64,000 bases of DNA from Multifurca ochricompacta (GCA_022496185.1 WTXG01000055.1:124001-188000), one strand, 5' to 3'; positions 11,808-23,997 are shown, counted from the first letter of the stretch. Notes: a model not told the origin generated them from the letters alone. A program made the numbers and translations.

Positions 11808-12640
11808 ATGGCAGACAAGGCGTTTGAAATCGCCTTTTGGTCCACGAGCGAAGAGTACTACAAAGACCCCTCGACTGCCGCCGCTGCTTTCAACTATGTC
11901 GTGGGCCGGAAAGGTGTTTCGACGTACGAATCGTTTCGTTTCTTTCGATTCACACACCTTGTTAAATCCAAACTCCTATTACAGATTGTTCCACGGTACT
12001 CAGGCTGAGGAAACCAAACTTGGTCTCTTCGTGGGTTAGTTTTTTTTTTTTTTAGATCCTCTTCTCACACTGAACGCCTGGGATGTGCCGTAGCTTGGGA
12101 TAGTCACCAGGATTACCAGAAATTTGTCGTCAACGATTATGTGGAGCACGCCAAGCTACGAGAGTTGCTCGCTCCGACACGGAGTGGAACCCCGGTCGAG
12201 AAAGTTCACGGGACGTTCACTACGGACCCCTATCCCGCCTTTCAGGCTCCAGTGACGGAGTTCGCATTCGTCAAGGTCACATCGGATGCCGACGTGGAAA
12301 AAGTCGAGGCGTCATTGAACAACGTAGTCGCTCTTGCTGGTGACCCGACATCGCCCTTGCTCGCAGCCGCGACAGGTTCGCTTATCGACCAACCGACTAC
12401 GCTTCTGTTGGCTGTCGGTTGGAGTAGTATTGAGGTATGACTTGTTCGAGACGCGTTGACCGATATTTCCCTGAACCCGGTTTTCTCGTTTTTTCCCCTC
12501 AGGCTCATAAAGAGGCAATAAAAGGTGGAGGGGCCCTCGACAGTATCCTCCACCTGGTCACCTTGCAAGTGTACCACTTCTACCTCAACCAGGTCAAGCG
12601 CGAAGGTGAAGGAAATGCTGATAATCGGTCCGCCTTGTAA
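11808..12640 (+). CDS. Conserved fungal protein, 214 aa, possible dimeric alpha/beta-barrel fold
   Basis: Four exons join in frame: 11808-11923, 11985-12034, 12094-12434 and 12503-12640, giving 214 aa ending at TAA. The protein starts MADKAFEIAFW, then LFHGTQAEETKLGLFVAWDS formed across two introns. It continues with two similar halves, each having a short beta-rich stretch with a hydrophobic strand followed by a helix. That layout and the tryptophans in FVAWDS and AVGWSSIEAHKEAI recall two-repeat alpha/beta-barrel proteins (antibiotic-biosynthesis monooxygenase or stress-responsive type). That is an impression, not a match. No signal peptide or membrane segment is seen, so it is probably cytosolic. 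ATG 11808 starts the first conserved block. Confidence 0.7.
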
Positions 12641-13512
12641 ATTACATTCCCATTACCAATTTGTCTGGCTGGCTTGGCTTGTGTCGGCCTCGATTATTTG
12701 AGCGTTTGTTTTGAGCGCAATTGTAAAGTATTCGTATCCGTGTCCGGAGTTATGTAATTGGTGCTTATGTAATACCTATTTCATCCCAACAACCGCCACC
12801 TTCCAAGTAGCCGACATCGTTCAACGTCCAACAAAAAGTCCGCTGAACACGCGTTGATTCCTCCGAGTCCCATTCACATGCAACAAGCACCAGAGAGTCA
12901 CCACAGCCCCCTCCACTGCACAAGGTAGTAGTCGTACTACTCCCGCCATCCGGGGGTGACTCTCCGGTGACCGATCTTGCCACTACGGGTGAAGTCCTGG
13001 TCCTTGGGAGCCCGGAGCAAGCAAGCAACGACCCCCGGTGCTTTCTCCAGTGTCTGGATTCGGATGCCTCGTTTTTTTACTGGCATGGCCTTTCTAGGGA
13101 CCCTTCTGGCCGTACCTGCGTACCTTCCCCTGAACCTCTGTGCACTGAACGACACAAGCAAGCTCTGTGGGCGCTCATGCAGTGCATACAACATACAATA
13201 ACGACTGACACCGCTCTATTAGAACGACTGCATTTTGTGGTGGCAAGAGTTTTAGGTCATTCCTGAGTCTGTTCAAAAGAAGCACTCAGCGCCACTACCC
13301 TTTTCTCCCCCCTTTTGTGTTTCTCTAGAGGTCCAACTGGGGATGTAGAAATCCTAGTCAAGTCACAATGAACTCGTTTTTATTTTTTATTTTTTATTTC
13401 TTGGTTTATCGGATGGTGATGGATAGCGGCAGTGTGTTTTTCTAAGCGAGATGAAGCACAGCCGATCGGTCGTCGCTGCGTCGCATCAGAACCTATCGAC
13501 ATAGTTTGGAAT
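12641..13512. other. Intergenic, nothing recognised
   Basis: An open frame at 12967-13266 (+) begins with GTG, lacks any upstream ATG and has no recognisable domain, so I do not call it. A T-rich run lies at 13377-13400. Confidence 0.4.
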
Positions 13513-13726
13513 TGTTGATGGGTAGATCTTGTGGAAACACAGCCTGAGGTAGCAAGGTAAATCTGGTCAAACAACTATGTTGTAAAATACAGAAATATTG
13601 TCCTTAAATACTGTAAGGAGTGTGCTGTGCTGTGAGCATAAAACAAGTGTAAGTATCATCTTGCACTGCCAACACTGGTCACCTCTGATCCAGTCTGGCC
13701 TACTCTAATCCATTACCAGCTCAACA
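13513..13726 (-). repeat. Solo-LTR-like repeat Z', 214 bp
   Basis: The repeat runs TGTTGA..TCAACA. In reverse orientation it matches LTR Z (from 21024): both share the block ending GGTCACCTCTGATCC, then TACCAGCTCAACA, and the block CCTTAAATACTGTAA. The copy differs mostly where Z has CG and Z' has TG or CA. It is shorter than Z because Z carries an internal duplication. No matching TSD is found (GGAAT left, ATTTC right). It abuts the MFS fragment. Confidence 0.6.
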
Positions 13727-13972
13727 ATTTCTACTGTGGCACTGAACAAGCAGTTGCTTGGCACCACAAATGGAATCACCCAAACAGTTGTCTCAATCCA
13801 GCATACTGTGGGACTGGCCATCACAGCATCACTATTTGCCTTCTCATTTGAGAACAACGTCCTGGGAGGGAACTTTGTTTATGTGGTGTTGCCTTTTCTA
13901 ATATACCTTGGGTTACATGTAGCCCTACAGCTTCCGAAGGAGACCTGGAATCATAACGACAATGGCAAGTAA
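13727..13972 (+). pseudogene. C-terminal fragment of an MFS transporter
   Basis: The frame encodes LLGTTNGITQTVVSIQ followed by two hydrophobic segments and LPKETW before TAA at 13970-13972. LLGTTNGI-type sequence followed by the last two membrane helices is typical of the C-terminus of fungal MFS drug or metal transporters. The 5' side breaks off at repeat Z' without an ATG or the other ten helices, so it is a remnant. It does not resemble the C-terminus of the MFS gene at 60335-63362 closely enough to be a copy of it. Confidence 0.65.
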
Positions 13973-14309
13973 CGAAACAGGACTCGTGTAATAAAAACAC
14001 GTCTGTCGAGAACAACAGCTTAAAAGAAAGATATATGGGATTTGACAGCATGTACTATGGATCCATCCTTACTCACGGGTCATTTGTGACGTTAAGGGCT
14101 GTTTCGTGTTTGAAGATCCATGATGGGTACCAACCATGAACCCCAGTCACCACGTGCTATTTGGCCGCCACTGGTTTCGCCTTCACCCACACACCCACGT
14201 ACAGCCCCATTTTCCGCACAATTCTCAACCCTACCCGGCTAGATGAATGCACACGCGGCATCTGGATTATCCGATAAACGTATAAATACCACTAATCAAG
14301 ACACGTTTT
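13973..14309. other. Spacer where the GTPase gene loses its 3' end
   Basis: No gene is recognised. The expected downstream exons of the GTPase gene should lie here on the minus strand; I cannot find them. Confidence 0.4.
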
Positions 14310-17300
14310 GAACTCACATGTGATCTCCAGCATGGTCTGCACTGAAAATCCCTAACAGGTTAACGAACTCGGTCACAAACTTGAACAAACCCACGGTTCA
14401 TCACAAGGTTTTGGTCTGAGTACACTCCGTTTGCAGTACGTACACCTATGGATGCATTTATGGTTCGTCAAGCAATTGTGGCTGCCTTCATGCGAACGGC
14501 TTAGTATGCAATATAGGCTACATGAACCGCACTGCGACCGACAAAGTTGGACGCTGCCTCGGAGATCTATGACAGAGCTGTCAACCGTTCGGAGTAGCAG
14601 TTCGACACTCGCGCAACCAGATTTGAATCGTTGCGTGTTTGACTGCACCCACTTATCGACGTGGACTATACGCAGATCAGAGAGATGAGTCAAATACTGG
14701 GCGAGGTCAGAAGACCATTCGGAGTCGTCGACGTGTTGCCTAGTATTTATACGGTCCCAGGATTCACGGAGAATTGTGAGGCGGAGTTCACGCTCTAACA
14801 GTGAGACACCTGGTCCTGGAAGCAAGAACCGTGCACTTGTATCCTCTGCTTGAATGACTTGGTCCGTATCGAAATCCTAAGGACTTCAGTTTGACGCAGG
14901 CTTACGATGACTGGATGCTCACCTTTAAGGGCTCCAGCTCCGGGATGATCTCTGCGAAACCGGTCTCCAAAGCGTTAGGCAAGATTTCAAGGAGGGCGTT
15001 CGCGCGATGTGAGGCCATGGTTTCTGAAGCAGAAATATAGGAGAGGACAACTGTTAAAGGAACGCGAACTAACCTGAAATGGGTCCCCAGTCGTTTGCCT
15101 ATCGGGTGCATCACACTGCTAATCAGCAATTGACCCCCACCCGATACGAGTTAAACAGACCGTCAGCTTAGCCATCAATATTCTCAACGTGTACAAGAAT
15201 TCGCCAGCAGTATGATGTACTATCGGCTGCTGGCCAAGCATCTTTTTGACCGTACGAAACAATCTGTAGAATTCTCTCGACTCTATTAGTGGCCACGGGA
15301 TAATTTTCGAATTTCCGGCATGGAGGCGAGTAACAAAATTCGAATATTGCTCTTCCTTGACTATTTTCTGGAATTTGTGTGAGAATCTAGACGTCATGAG
15401 TGGATGGGAGGAGCACGTGCAGTGTAGAAGACTCACTCCTTTGTAATATCAGCTTTATCAGAGGCAATGACATCCTATTGTATCAAGCGAGAAAAGAATA
15501 AGTTGAGTGACACATGGAAGATATGGCTTGTCAACCTTAATAATGACCACAAGTGTGGACTGGAAGAGTGACGGATTGAATGCAGGATCCAAAATAGACG
15601 AACTTGACTGTAAGGACTGAAAGACAGCGAGACTGTTAGAATCTTCGCCCAGAGAAAAGTTGTTGCGGAATAGGACCTGAAAGGAGAGTGATTTATACTA
15701 AAAGACGGAGGCTCAGGACTTGGGACATTGACCCACGAGGTTAGAAATAGCAGTACTAAAGAGAACAAGAAGCGCGTTCTCCTGAGCTGAACGCCGAAGG
15801 CTGCTTACGCCTGTAGATCAGATTGTCCTTGGTATTCGGGGATATGTAACATCGGACAATCGATACTTTACCTTCGAAATCCAGTGCCACTATGAGCGCG
15901 TCATCACTAGGACAAACAGACATCCAGACACCATCTGGACAGGTCAACTTTCTAATCTCGAATAGGGAACAGGAATAGGCACGGGAACCAACCTGAGGCC
16001 CCCATCGTACTCGGCCCAAAACAAGTGTCCACAAGGTGATTCAGGGCAAAGCTTTTCCCGACCGATTGCTCTCCTAAAGATGATATAACCTTTACAGGCT
16101 ATAGTTAGGCAGCATAGTTAGGAACACTTCAGAGAGGATAAAAGTAAGACGAGCTTCACTTTTGATGCCCAATAACACCGGAAAATCAACTCGTACCATC
16201 CAAACGACACAGTATCCACGATTCTGTTGACTTCAGCGCCCAGCAAAGATGCCTGCAGTTGTGCTGAAAGGACGCCGTCCTTAAGCGGGACAAATCTGTT
16301 CTCATGAGCAATTGCGATTTGGATGGGGACAATGCATAGCAAATTCGCCAACCATTCCCCAGCTCGGAAACGGGAGACCAACCAGTCTGAATTGGTGGAC
16401 AGGAACTGGTGCGTAAAAGAGGGGAAAGTCCTTGCGGACACAGCGATACCACTGAGTTAATCGCCAGTTGGCTTGCGTGAAGTCTTTTCGAAGGTACTAA
16501 CAATATGGGAAAAATACGACGAAAAGGGACGCCAATCATCGTTAGTTACGAAAATCAGTGCCTTCTTCTGCCGTTCGCTACGAGATGTTACTGCGCGACG
16601 TTTCACTGCTGGCAGCACGGGAAACCGTGTCCAGACATCAACGTAGCAGTCAATCAGACAGTTGTGAGCAGCCTGGTTAGATGACACTTGGGACCTTTGT
16701 TCTTGAAAAGTGAACTCCGTGGCTGCACATTTGATATCTAGGATAAGAGATCGACAACACCGCGACTTCAGGTCAAATCCAATCAGATGGATCGTGTTCC
16801 GGTTCACAGTAGACGTCAGAAGCGCCGCCCCGAGGTCAACAGGGAAATCATCGAGCGTGATAGGAATCCCATCAGTGGCTCCAAAAGTAGACCAATGATA
16901 TGCCCTCATGCTAGAGACGCCATCGTCTTCTTGAACAACTAGCACGCACGACCCATCTGGAGAAGAGTAGATAGCACGTGGTACCTGCGGTAGTTGTAGT
17001 GAAGCAGGTCTACAAACACCGGTCAGAAAGAAGATGAAAACGAAGACAAGGAGAATCGGATATACTTGGGCTGCAGCATGGTCAACGAAAATATTCTCGC
17101 CTGAGCATCCAAGTCAACGAATAGTATCTCCCCGCTACCTTGAACGAAGCATGCATGAATGATAAATACACCAGAGGTATAGAACGGAGCAAGGTTGATC
17201 GCGGTCCCCATTCCGTGCAAGGACTTGAACTCTTCATCTTCGATGAAGATATGCAGTTGCATCTGCCAAATCCTTAAACCCACATAACTACTCCGAGGCA

Positions 17301-20040
17301 GGGTAGGGCGTACCCTAGTGGATGCGCAGAATGCCAACATACGCTTCGATTCATCGAATGCAATAATGCCAGTCTCGCCAATCTTGTCCTTGTGGAACAA
17401 TCGTGTGAATGATTGAGACTGTATGACATTATCGACGCGTGCTAGACTCTCGATATAGATCAGGACGTTTCCCTGAGAATTGATAAGACCAAGAAGAATT
17501 CGATCCCCTTCAAGAAGATGAGCATATCTGAATGACCATCGTGAGATTCGACAATCCCCAAGTTACTGAATTCCGTACGTACTTCACCAGGGTCCCAGAC
17601 GGGACGTGGAAGGATCCAGAAAGTCGCTCATTTACGACAGGGGTTGGGACAAAGCTAGGATCCTGTTGCAAATTGTGCCTTTGGTCCGTGTGCAAATGCA
17701 AAAGGTGAACCTGGTATTCAATCTCGTCTTCTGTCAGAAATTCACGACGACCACTGATCGAGTATAAACTCGAATCTAGTTGGGTGGATGAGTCGAACTC
17801 GCAGCGGACTGAGACATCTAACAAACTTGAGGAACCGCTCCTCATTTCGAAGTTGTCAATATGAATTGTCGCACGTCTGATCTGGGTTAGGTGTTGGAGT
17901 TTACAGATACCAAAAGGAACGCACGATGTGGAACGCTCTCTGGAAAGATCCTCGATTTGACGAACGAAATTTGATCTGAGGCTCTCTAGTTCCTTGTCTA
18001 TTGTACTTTGGAAAGCTCGTTGCACTTTCTCGTTACATTCGTCTTTATGTGTTGAAAGAATCTGCTGATTGATTTCAGATACAAGAGAATTGATCAGCGT
18101 AGTGAAACAAGTGTGAGCAGTTTTCTCAATGTCGATAGCGGCATCATGTAAATAATCATCAGCGCCAGTAGCATTGCAACGAAGAAGGAAATCCTGGTCA
18201 GAGACCAACGATGCATCTTCATTGGCCTCATTCCATACCACTTCCACCCTGGACTTCTTAACATGGGAAACCATGAAAATTCGTCTTGTATATTGTTCCT
18301 CTCGAATTCAACGACTTTTCTCATGGCTCCCATCTTATTTTTGCTACCAAGGACACTCTTCGCCAGAGATTGAATCTGGTTCGTATGTAGAGCATTTTTA
18401 TATAAAGAATCAGGAAGGCGCCTGAGAAAATAGTAGCGTGTCTTTTTGAATTGAAAATCCGCGTCTTAATATTCTCATCCAGGCGAGCGGCACGTATTTT
18501 ATCCTGGATCATATGTGTCGTTCTTGGATCAATGAGAACCTGAAGGAGGTCGCGGAGGTCGGGAGTGGGTCTGACTACCATTTCAGGACTGAAACAAAAT
18601 GAGAGTATGATCCTACCTTTCTCCCTGTCAATATCGACCTCTTCGTTGGCCGCGATGGCGGACTCAGGCACAAAGTCCTCACGTCGAAGTGATCTACGAT
18701 TTATCGTGACAGTGGGAATCAGCATACTGAAATGGAGGCCGGAGGAGCGCGGCCTGGGCAGGTCCTTACGGGAAAGCGTTTAGCACCTCACCGACCACAG
18801 CTTCCCGCAGTTTGGCTTGTACATTTTCAGAACCTTGCTCAATATCAGCATTCAGTTCTGCTTGCTTTTCGGCGACGTTGTTTAGGAAGCGTTGCGTTAT
18901 CATTTCTATATTTTGCTCCCAAGCTTCGAGTTCTTTCGAAAATCGAGCACTGAAGTACAAGTCCATTAAGATCTTCAAGGACTTATCGTCGATCGTATTG
19001 GAAAGACACAGCACATCATCCCCATTGGCTCCACTGAAATGTAATACCATTAATGCGATATTTAAGAAAGAAATGGAACGCTTACCAGTGAGGGCGAATC
19101 TGATCAGCTGTCTGATGATCGAGAGAAAAAGGCTCGACCACCGTCCTCGCTGGCTTGAACTCGGCTGTCATGAACCCTTGCACCTTTTCCCCATGAAGCA
19201 AACTCGGCAATAACACCTTGGGATCGACGTGCACCCCTGGTGGGGGGTGCTGTTCAACAAGAAGGGAAGAGTTCATCTTGTGACGAACAGAAATTCGGAT
19301 TAGTGACCAGATAGAAATCGGATCAGGGAATATTGCACCGTGAATCCTGCTCGTGCAGTAATTTTCTCTTCATCCCTTATTTTTGATACCTGAAAGTGAG
19401 AAAGCCTGTCCGAGTCGTCGTACTCTGAGTCGCTCGATAAATTGATACCATCATCATAGTCGTCGTATTCTTTGTCAACGTCGTCACGCCATATAATTCC
19501 TTGTGAATGTTCCACAGAAAGTAAGCAAATGAGTTGGTCGCACAGCTTAGTCAGGTATCTGCGCATATCACGTCTATTTAGAAAGCGAAGAGATGGGATA
19601 AGAGACCCTTACCGCATGAACATAACTCTGTTGCGCTGTACGGAAGGGGGCGCCTCATCATTCCATGTTGTATCTTCGGGCCAGTATAAGATATATATTT
19701 GTCCACCTGCACTAGAAGCAAACAAGCGTATAGCGTATAACCCCGGTCTTAGAATGACCTCGGCATCCCTAGTCGTGTAGTCCATTTGCGGTGAAGCAAT
19801 TTCTGCGCCACGTCCGTAAAAAACGTACATTTTGTCATCCACGACATTGATTTCACGGAGAAACCTGACGATCTCTTCTTTCGAACCATATAATCCGATC
19901 GGCTTGAGCCAAAGGTTATCCAATGCTTTGAAGTCGACATTTGTGATGGAAGAATTGGAGTCCGTGGAGAGCGCGTCGATGAACTCCTGAAGGGATTGCT
20001 GAGCGATAATAATCTTATCAACTAGGAACGCTGTAAGCGC
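14310..20040 (-). pseudogene. Large P-loop GTPase with Cys/His-rich tail (VLIG/GBP-like fungal family), 3' truncated
   Basis: A many-exon minus-strand gene of a very large cytosolic protein family in mushrooms; function unknown. In order: LYGSKEEIVRFLREIN (about 19,860), an acidic region, a coiled coil (EKQAELNADIEQGSE, about 18,850), a beta-rich middle (about 17,000-17,500), FRAGEWLANLLCIVPIQIA and VNRIVDTVSFGWYE, then the P-loop GEQSVGKS at 16051-16074, G3-like DFEG at 15870-15881, and IIPWPLIESREFY (about 15,280). A Cys/His-rich block CGSCSLYC..SHEGSHNCLTNHKC follows near 14,450-14,550. Introns have good GT/AG ends and most exons join in frame, so much of it is intact. After a short exon ending in AGDHM (about 14,310) the expected further Cys/His repeats are absent and the next sequence is unrelated. 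The 5' start above 20,040 is also unresolved. Called truncated; a live shortened gene is possible. Confidence 0.65.
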
Positions 20041-20654
20041 GGTGGAAACTGGTACAGGGAAATATATGACCAGGGCCCCTGCTTGATTGTTCCGTAATCA
20101 AATCGACAAGGAGATATACTCCTTTCATGGGCTGGTTTCAGTGTCCACACACTTAGCTGGGCTTATCGAAGTTAGAAGTTTGAGGCAAAACGGACTCAGC
20201 TGAGACTGAAGTAGAAAACAAGTCCTGTATGAAGCTACTGTACGATATGGTTTCCGTGGAATCCAGTAGGCTCGGGGTTATAGAAAGGAAAGTTGGAGAT
20301 GGCTGAGCTACTAATGGGGGCAAGTGCCAGTGCCAAACTTGACAAGGGAGTGAGTGTACGTCACCCGTGTCCCGTGTACCGTGTAAGTAAGTCTTCGACC
20401 ACGTTCATTCCGCATTTTACTCTGAAGCTGTTTATTGTCGGAATAAGCGCACAGTACACCCAACTCTTCCCCACGCTGACATCCCTAAAGTAGTAATATT
20501 GTCACACGACTCTGATTTGTAATAATATTTATTTTAAAAAGGAAGTTATCGTTGATCAACGAAATATCATTACAAATCAAAGTCATGTGACATGTAGACG
20601 AAGACTCCGCCTCTAGGACCTCGCCCTCCTCGACGCCCTCGCCCACGCTGAGAG
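20041..20654. other. Spacer upstream of the GTPase gene, no gene recognised
   Basis: It may contain the first exon and promoter of the minus-strand GTPase gene, but I cannot place an ATG. The frame at 20293-20493 (+) has no recognisable features. Confidence 0.4.
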
Positions 20655-20987
20655 GTGGAACAGGCCGCCTGTGCCAAATATGACAGCATCCTGGAATCAG
20701 CCAGGCAGCCCATCCATGACAAAGTCTCCCGGGACCTCATCGCATGGTGCATGACCTACCATGAAGAGTGCATGCAGCACTCTTGCAAGGAACTTGACAC
20801 TGCCCTTGGGGTGAATCTCCCCACTCTATCCACCTCTGACCTTGAGTGCACCCCACACAAGAGAACCAAGACCACTGGAGGACCCTCATGGGCACTCCAC
20901 AATCCAACCCCCACCCCAACATGCTCCCACATCTCTCTTGCAGCTGACCAACTCATGGATGCCCTCACCCTTTCTGCAGACACTTGA
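20655..20987 (+). other. Unassigned ORF, 110 codons, possible retroelement 3' remnant
   Basis: This frame ends 36 nt before LTR Z. It is Cys/His/Thr/Pro-rich at the end (TPTPTCSHIS) and carries KYDSILESARQPIHDKVSRD near the start. I recognise no domain. Its position just before TGTTGA of Z would suit the 3' end of the element that owned LTR Z. It could equally be a chance frame. Confidence 0.3.
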
Positions 20988-21237
20988 CTCTTGAAGCCCA
21001 TAACCCCTTGTGCCAAATGCTCTTGTTGAGCTGGTAACGGATCAGAGTTGGCCGGACCGGATCAGAGGTGACCGGAGTTGCCGGTGCAAGACGGAGTTAA
21101 GTGGACATTGTAATATACCTACTGACATTCCACTTGTTTACTATGATTACTTATGATTAAAGATACAATCCTTTATGACCATAGCACAGCACACTCTTTA
21201 CAGTATTTAAGGACATTATTTCTGTAGTGTACACTTC

Positions 21238-21402
21238 AGTTTTGACCATTCACAACTGAAGTGAGTATTTACTTAGATTATCTTTACCATGCGTATAGCT
21301 AACATTACTCGCGTAGTTATCTTGCTACCTGTTTAGGTAAAGACTAATTAATGTACAGTTTTGACCATTCACAACTGAATTATCTTGCTACCCGTTTAGG
21401 TA
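21238..21402. repeat. Duplicated blocks inside LTR Z
   Basis: Block 1, beginning AGTTTTGACCATTC (23 bp), occurs at 21238-21260 and 21357-21379. Block 2, beginning TTATCTTGCTACC (23 bp), occurs at 21317-21339 and 21380-21402 with one change. This explains why Z is longer than Z'. Confidence 0.75.
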
Positions 21403-21496
21403 GTGCTTATCTAACCTCAGCTGCGTTTCCACAGCTCTTGCTGGTGGTGGCCTGCTTGTTCTCAGGCTGTCTCAGCTCTAGTGTTTGAAAGTCTGG

Positions 21497-21501
21497 TCCA
21501 G
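21497..21501. repeat. TSD of element G3, left copy
   Basis: TCCAG here and TCCAG at 59231-59235, directly outside the two 590-bp LTRs of G3. Confidence 0.85.
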
Positions 21502-21650
21502 TGTTATGTCCAGTGTGGGATGTTCCACATGACTTGTGTGACAGCATTTGTTCGTATTCAGATAAGAGATCAATAGGATCTCTTAGAGTTGTATGGGAGG
21601 AGTCAAAGTCGAAGAGGCTGTACTCTAAGACAATGTTGAGCAGAAAGTAC
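21502..21650 (-). repeat. G3 3' LTR, distal piece
   Basis: It matches 58641-58789 of the right LTR, with several CG versus TG/CA differences (for example GGATGTTCC here, GGACGTTCC there). Element G2 cuts it off at the GTAC target site. Confidence 0.9.
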
Positions 21651-22302
21651 TGTAAGGATGGCTTGGGCGTTGGACACGAAACCTCCGGTCATCACCACTT
21701 CTGGCAGGACCCGTTTGCTCTCATTCTTCCATACTATACTGTCAATAAATTTTCTAACATTTGCCTGACTTTAGTTTCGGACAGACTCTGACACCGGTAC
21801 AAAGTGTGATTGATCTATGGTACAAGTAATTTTACTTAGCATATTACAGGGATTGTGCGTGTTCCGGGCCGCCTGCCTATTCTTTTCCGTACACCTGGCT
21901 ACCCAGTTTCTCCCTTACTCCCTTTTACTTATTCCACTTTCGTTCACCCCACATGGCTTCACCTCTGTTTATTTTCTAAAACTTTCCTTCAGCTAGGTCT
22001 CTCCACAAGTATATAAAGGTACATACAATGCTTGTAGTAGACGAGCCAGTGAACAAGCAACCTAGGAATCTCTCTCTCTCTCTCTTTTCTCTTCTTGTGT
22101 GCTAAAGAACCTCAACATCGTCCAGCGCAAGGTCAAACGGAACCAGCAAGTACGTATTTGCAAGTTCAAAAAGTACAACGACATCTCTCCTTTGACATCA
22201 AAGTTATCCTGGGTTTCTTCCTTCCTCCTCTCTCCTCTGTCTCTCTCTCTCCTCTCGGGAAACGCGCTTTGCCTCTTACTCACTGCGGACCACGTCCGTA
22301 CA
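21651..22302 (+). repeat. G2 5' LTR
   Basis: 652 bp. It contains a TATA-like TATATAAAGG near 22011 and a CT microsatellite at about 22070-22084, both shared with the 3' copy at 38199-38850. Differences between the copies are few, mostly CG versus TG/CA. Confidence 0.9.
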
Positions 22303-22388
22303 AATTGGCTGCCCCAGTGAGGCAGAGTTCTTAGTTTCCCCTTGACCACCCCTCCTCTTTGCTCTTGAGTCGCACCTGCAACTTGTCT

Positions 22389-23435
22389 ATGCACCGACAA
22401 AACATCATACCGCCCAGAATACCATCAACAAGAGTTACTAGAAAAGCTTTGACATCTTCTAGAGCTTCAGCAGTCTCGTCAGAACAATCTAGACCCCCAT
22501 CTCCTGCACAATCGACATCATCTGATAACACAGCTCGCCCTGATCTAGTTTCACCGCCCTCCATCCTTCAAGCCACTTCAGAAGCGAGCATAGCCCCTAG
22601 CTATTCTGTTCCTTTCTCCACCTTAGTCTCCAATGCAATCAATCAGCTTTCTTCACCGATCTCCTCTAGTCCCACTCCATCTACAGTCCCCACCTCCGCA
22701 GTCGCTTCTGCACTAGCTTCTAGGATCCCTAGCCCGTCGTTCCAAGAAATGCTTCCAGCCACCTCGACATTCCCCCTCCCATCCGACACTACGGCATTCA
22801 AGCTAAGGCCAGCCTCCTTCCTTGATTCACCCACTACCCCATCAGGATTCGAACCATCCTCACTGCCATCACCCTTATTCAAATGATGATCTTTGCTTCC
22901 AGTACAGCCCCCAGTCCCTTTCAATCAGAACACTACAGCACCGCCCCTTGCACAAACCATGTCATCGAAAATTGCTGTCCTCGGTCTTGCAGGAATGCCA
23001 CCCCCTCGATCTAACAAGGCACCCTTCTTTGGCGACCAACCGGGTGACCACATCGAGAACTTCCTCAGAGAGTACGAAAACCTGGCTAGCGTGGCGGGAC
23101 TCACAAATCAGCAAATGGTAGAACAAGTCCTCAGATATGTCCCACCTGAGCAAGGCGACCTCTGGCAGTTCTTAGACAGCTACAGTGTCAAGGACTGGGT
23201 TATTTTCAGAAAGTCTCTTGAGAAGGTCTACACTGAAGCATCCCTTAAAAATCGGTACTCCAAACAACGTCCTCAGGACTTAGTCAAATTATCTTCTAGA
23301 AAGCGAATGGCTGATGAAGGCGATGTCAGAACATATTACAAAAGGTTCCTACTGTTTGCTCAACCGCTGATCAGCTCACGCCGCCTCACTGATGAAGAAC
23401 ACGACAATGCCTTCTGGAAGGGATTTCATCCAGAC
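22389..23435 (+). pseudogene. G2 gag, 5' part
   Basis: The frame opens at ATG 22389 (MHRQNIIPP) with a long Ser/Pro-rich N-terminus, as in large Agaricomycete gypsy polyproteins. It then has a capsid-like region (FFGDQPGDHIENFLREYENLA, ending FWKGFHPD). Two adjacent in-frame TGA codons at 22884-22889 interrupt it; CGACGA (Arg-Arg) is the likely parent. At 23436 solo LTR X cuts the frame, which resumes at 31681 after one TSD copy. The mature protein would bind and package element RNA. Confidence 0.75.
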
Positions 23436-23997
23436 TGTCACAGCTCTACTTTATTTTTCCTTTTCTTTTCTCCCTTTCAGATCACATGACTGTGGGAAGA
23501 TTACCCAGCAGTCTCCACACGTGATCATGGGAATGTAGTCGTGACATGGATCATGTGACTGAGTCACATGTAATAGTCACATGCTGCTTAGTCAGCACAA
23601 GAGCCACTCAACAATAACAAGTTGACTTTCTATTGTGTTTACCACAATAGGCAAAGCCCCACAGCCTAGACGGTTCTAGACCAAGTGGAGCTGTTATCAA
23701 GATAAGAGGAGTCCAGCCTAGAAGGTTCTAGGTAAGTGGAGCTCTAGATAAGGGCCCAGATCGGGCCACGGCCAATTTTAGCACAGAACCACATGTATCA
23801 GTAGATAGACGTGTTCCAGACCTAAGGGCTAGACTACATATCAGCTATCTACTCCACAGTGATGTCATTATGACATCACACTGTGGAGCATGATCAGTCA
23901 GCAGAGTAAAGCAGCTTACGAATCACAAAGATAAGGCTCAGTCAGCAATACAGCTGACTGATACTTGCTGATTCTTGCTTACACTTCCTGCTTACCT

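Larger units (their letters stand above)
21024..21501 (+). repeat. LTR Z, left part (interrupted by element G3)
   Basis: It starts TGTTGAGCTGG. After G3 and its TSD it resumes at 59236 and ends TTCAACA at 59251, so the full LTR has perfect TGTTGA/TCAACA ends and is about 494 bp. The shorter copy Z' lies at 13513-13726. Bases 21238-21402 contain a duplicated pair of short blocks about 60-120 bp apart. No TSD is found around the full unit (GCTCT / CATTT), so it may be one end of a larger degraded element. Confidence 0.6.

Noticed and set aside
12967..13266. A small gene between the 214-aa protein and repeat Z'
   Set aside because: The frame starts with GTG, has no ATG, no splice-supported extension and no family resemblance.
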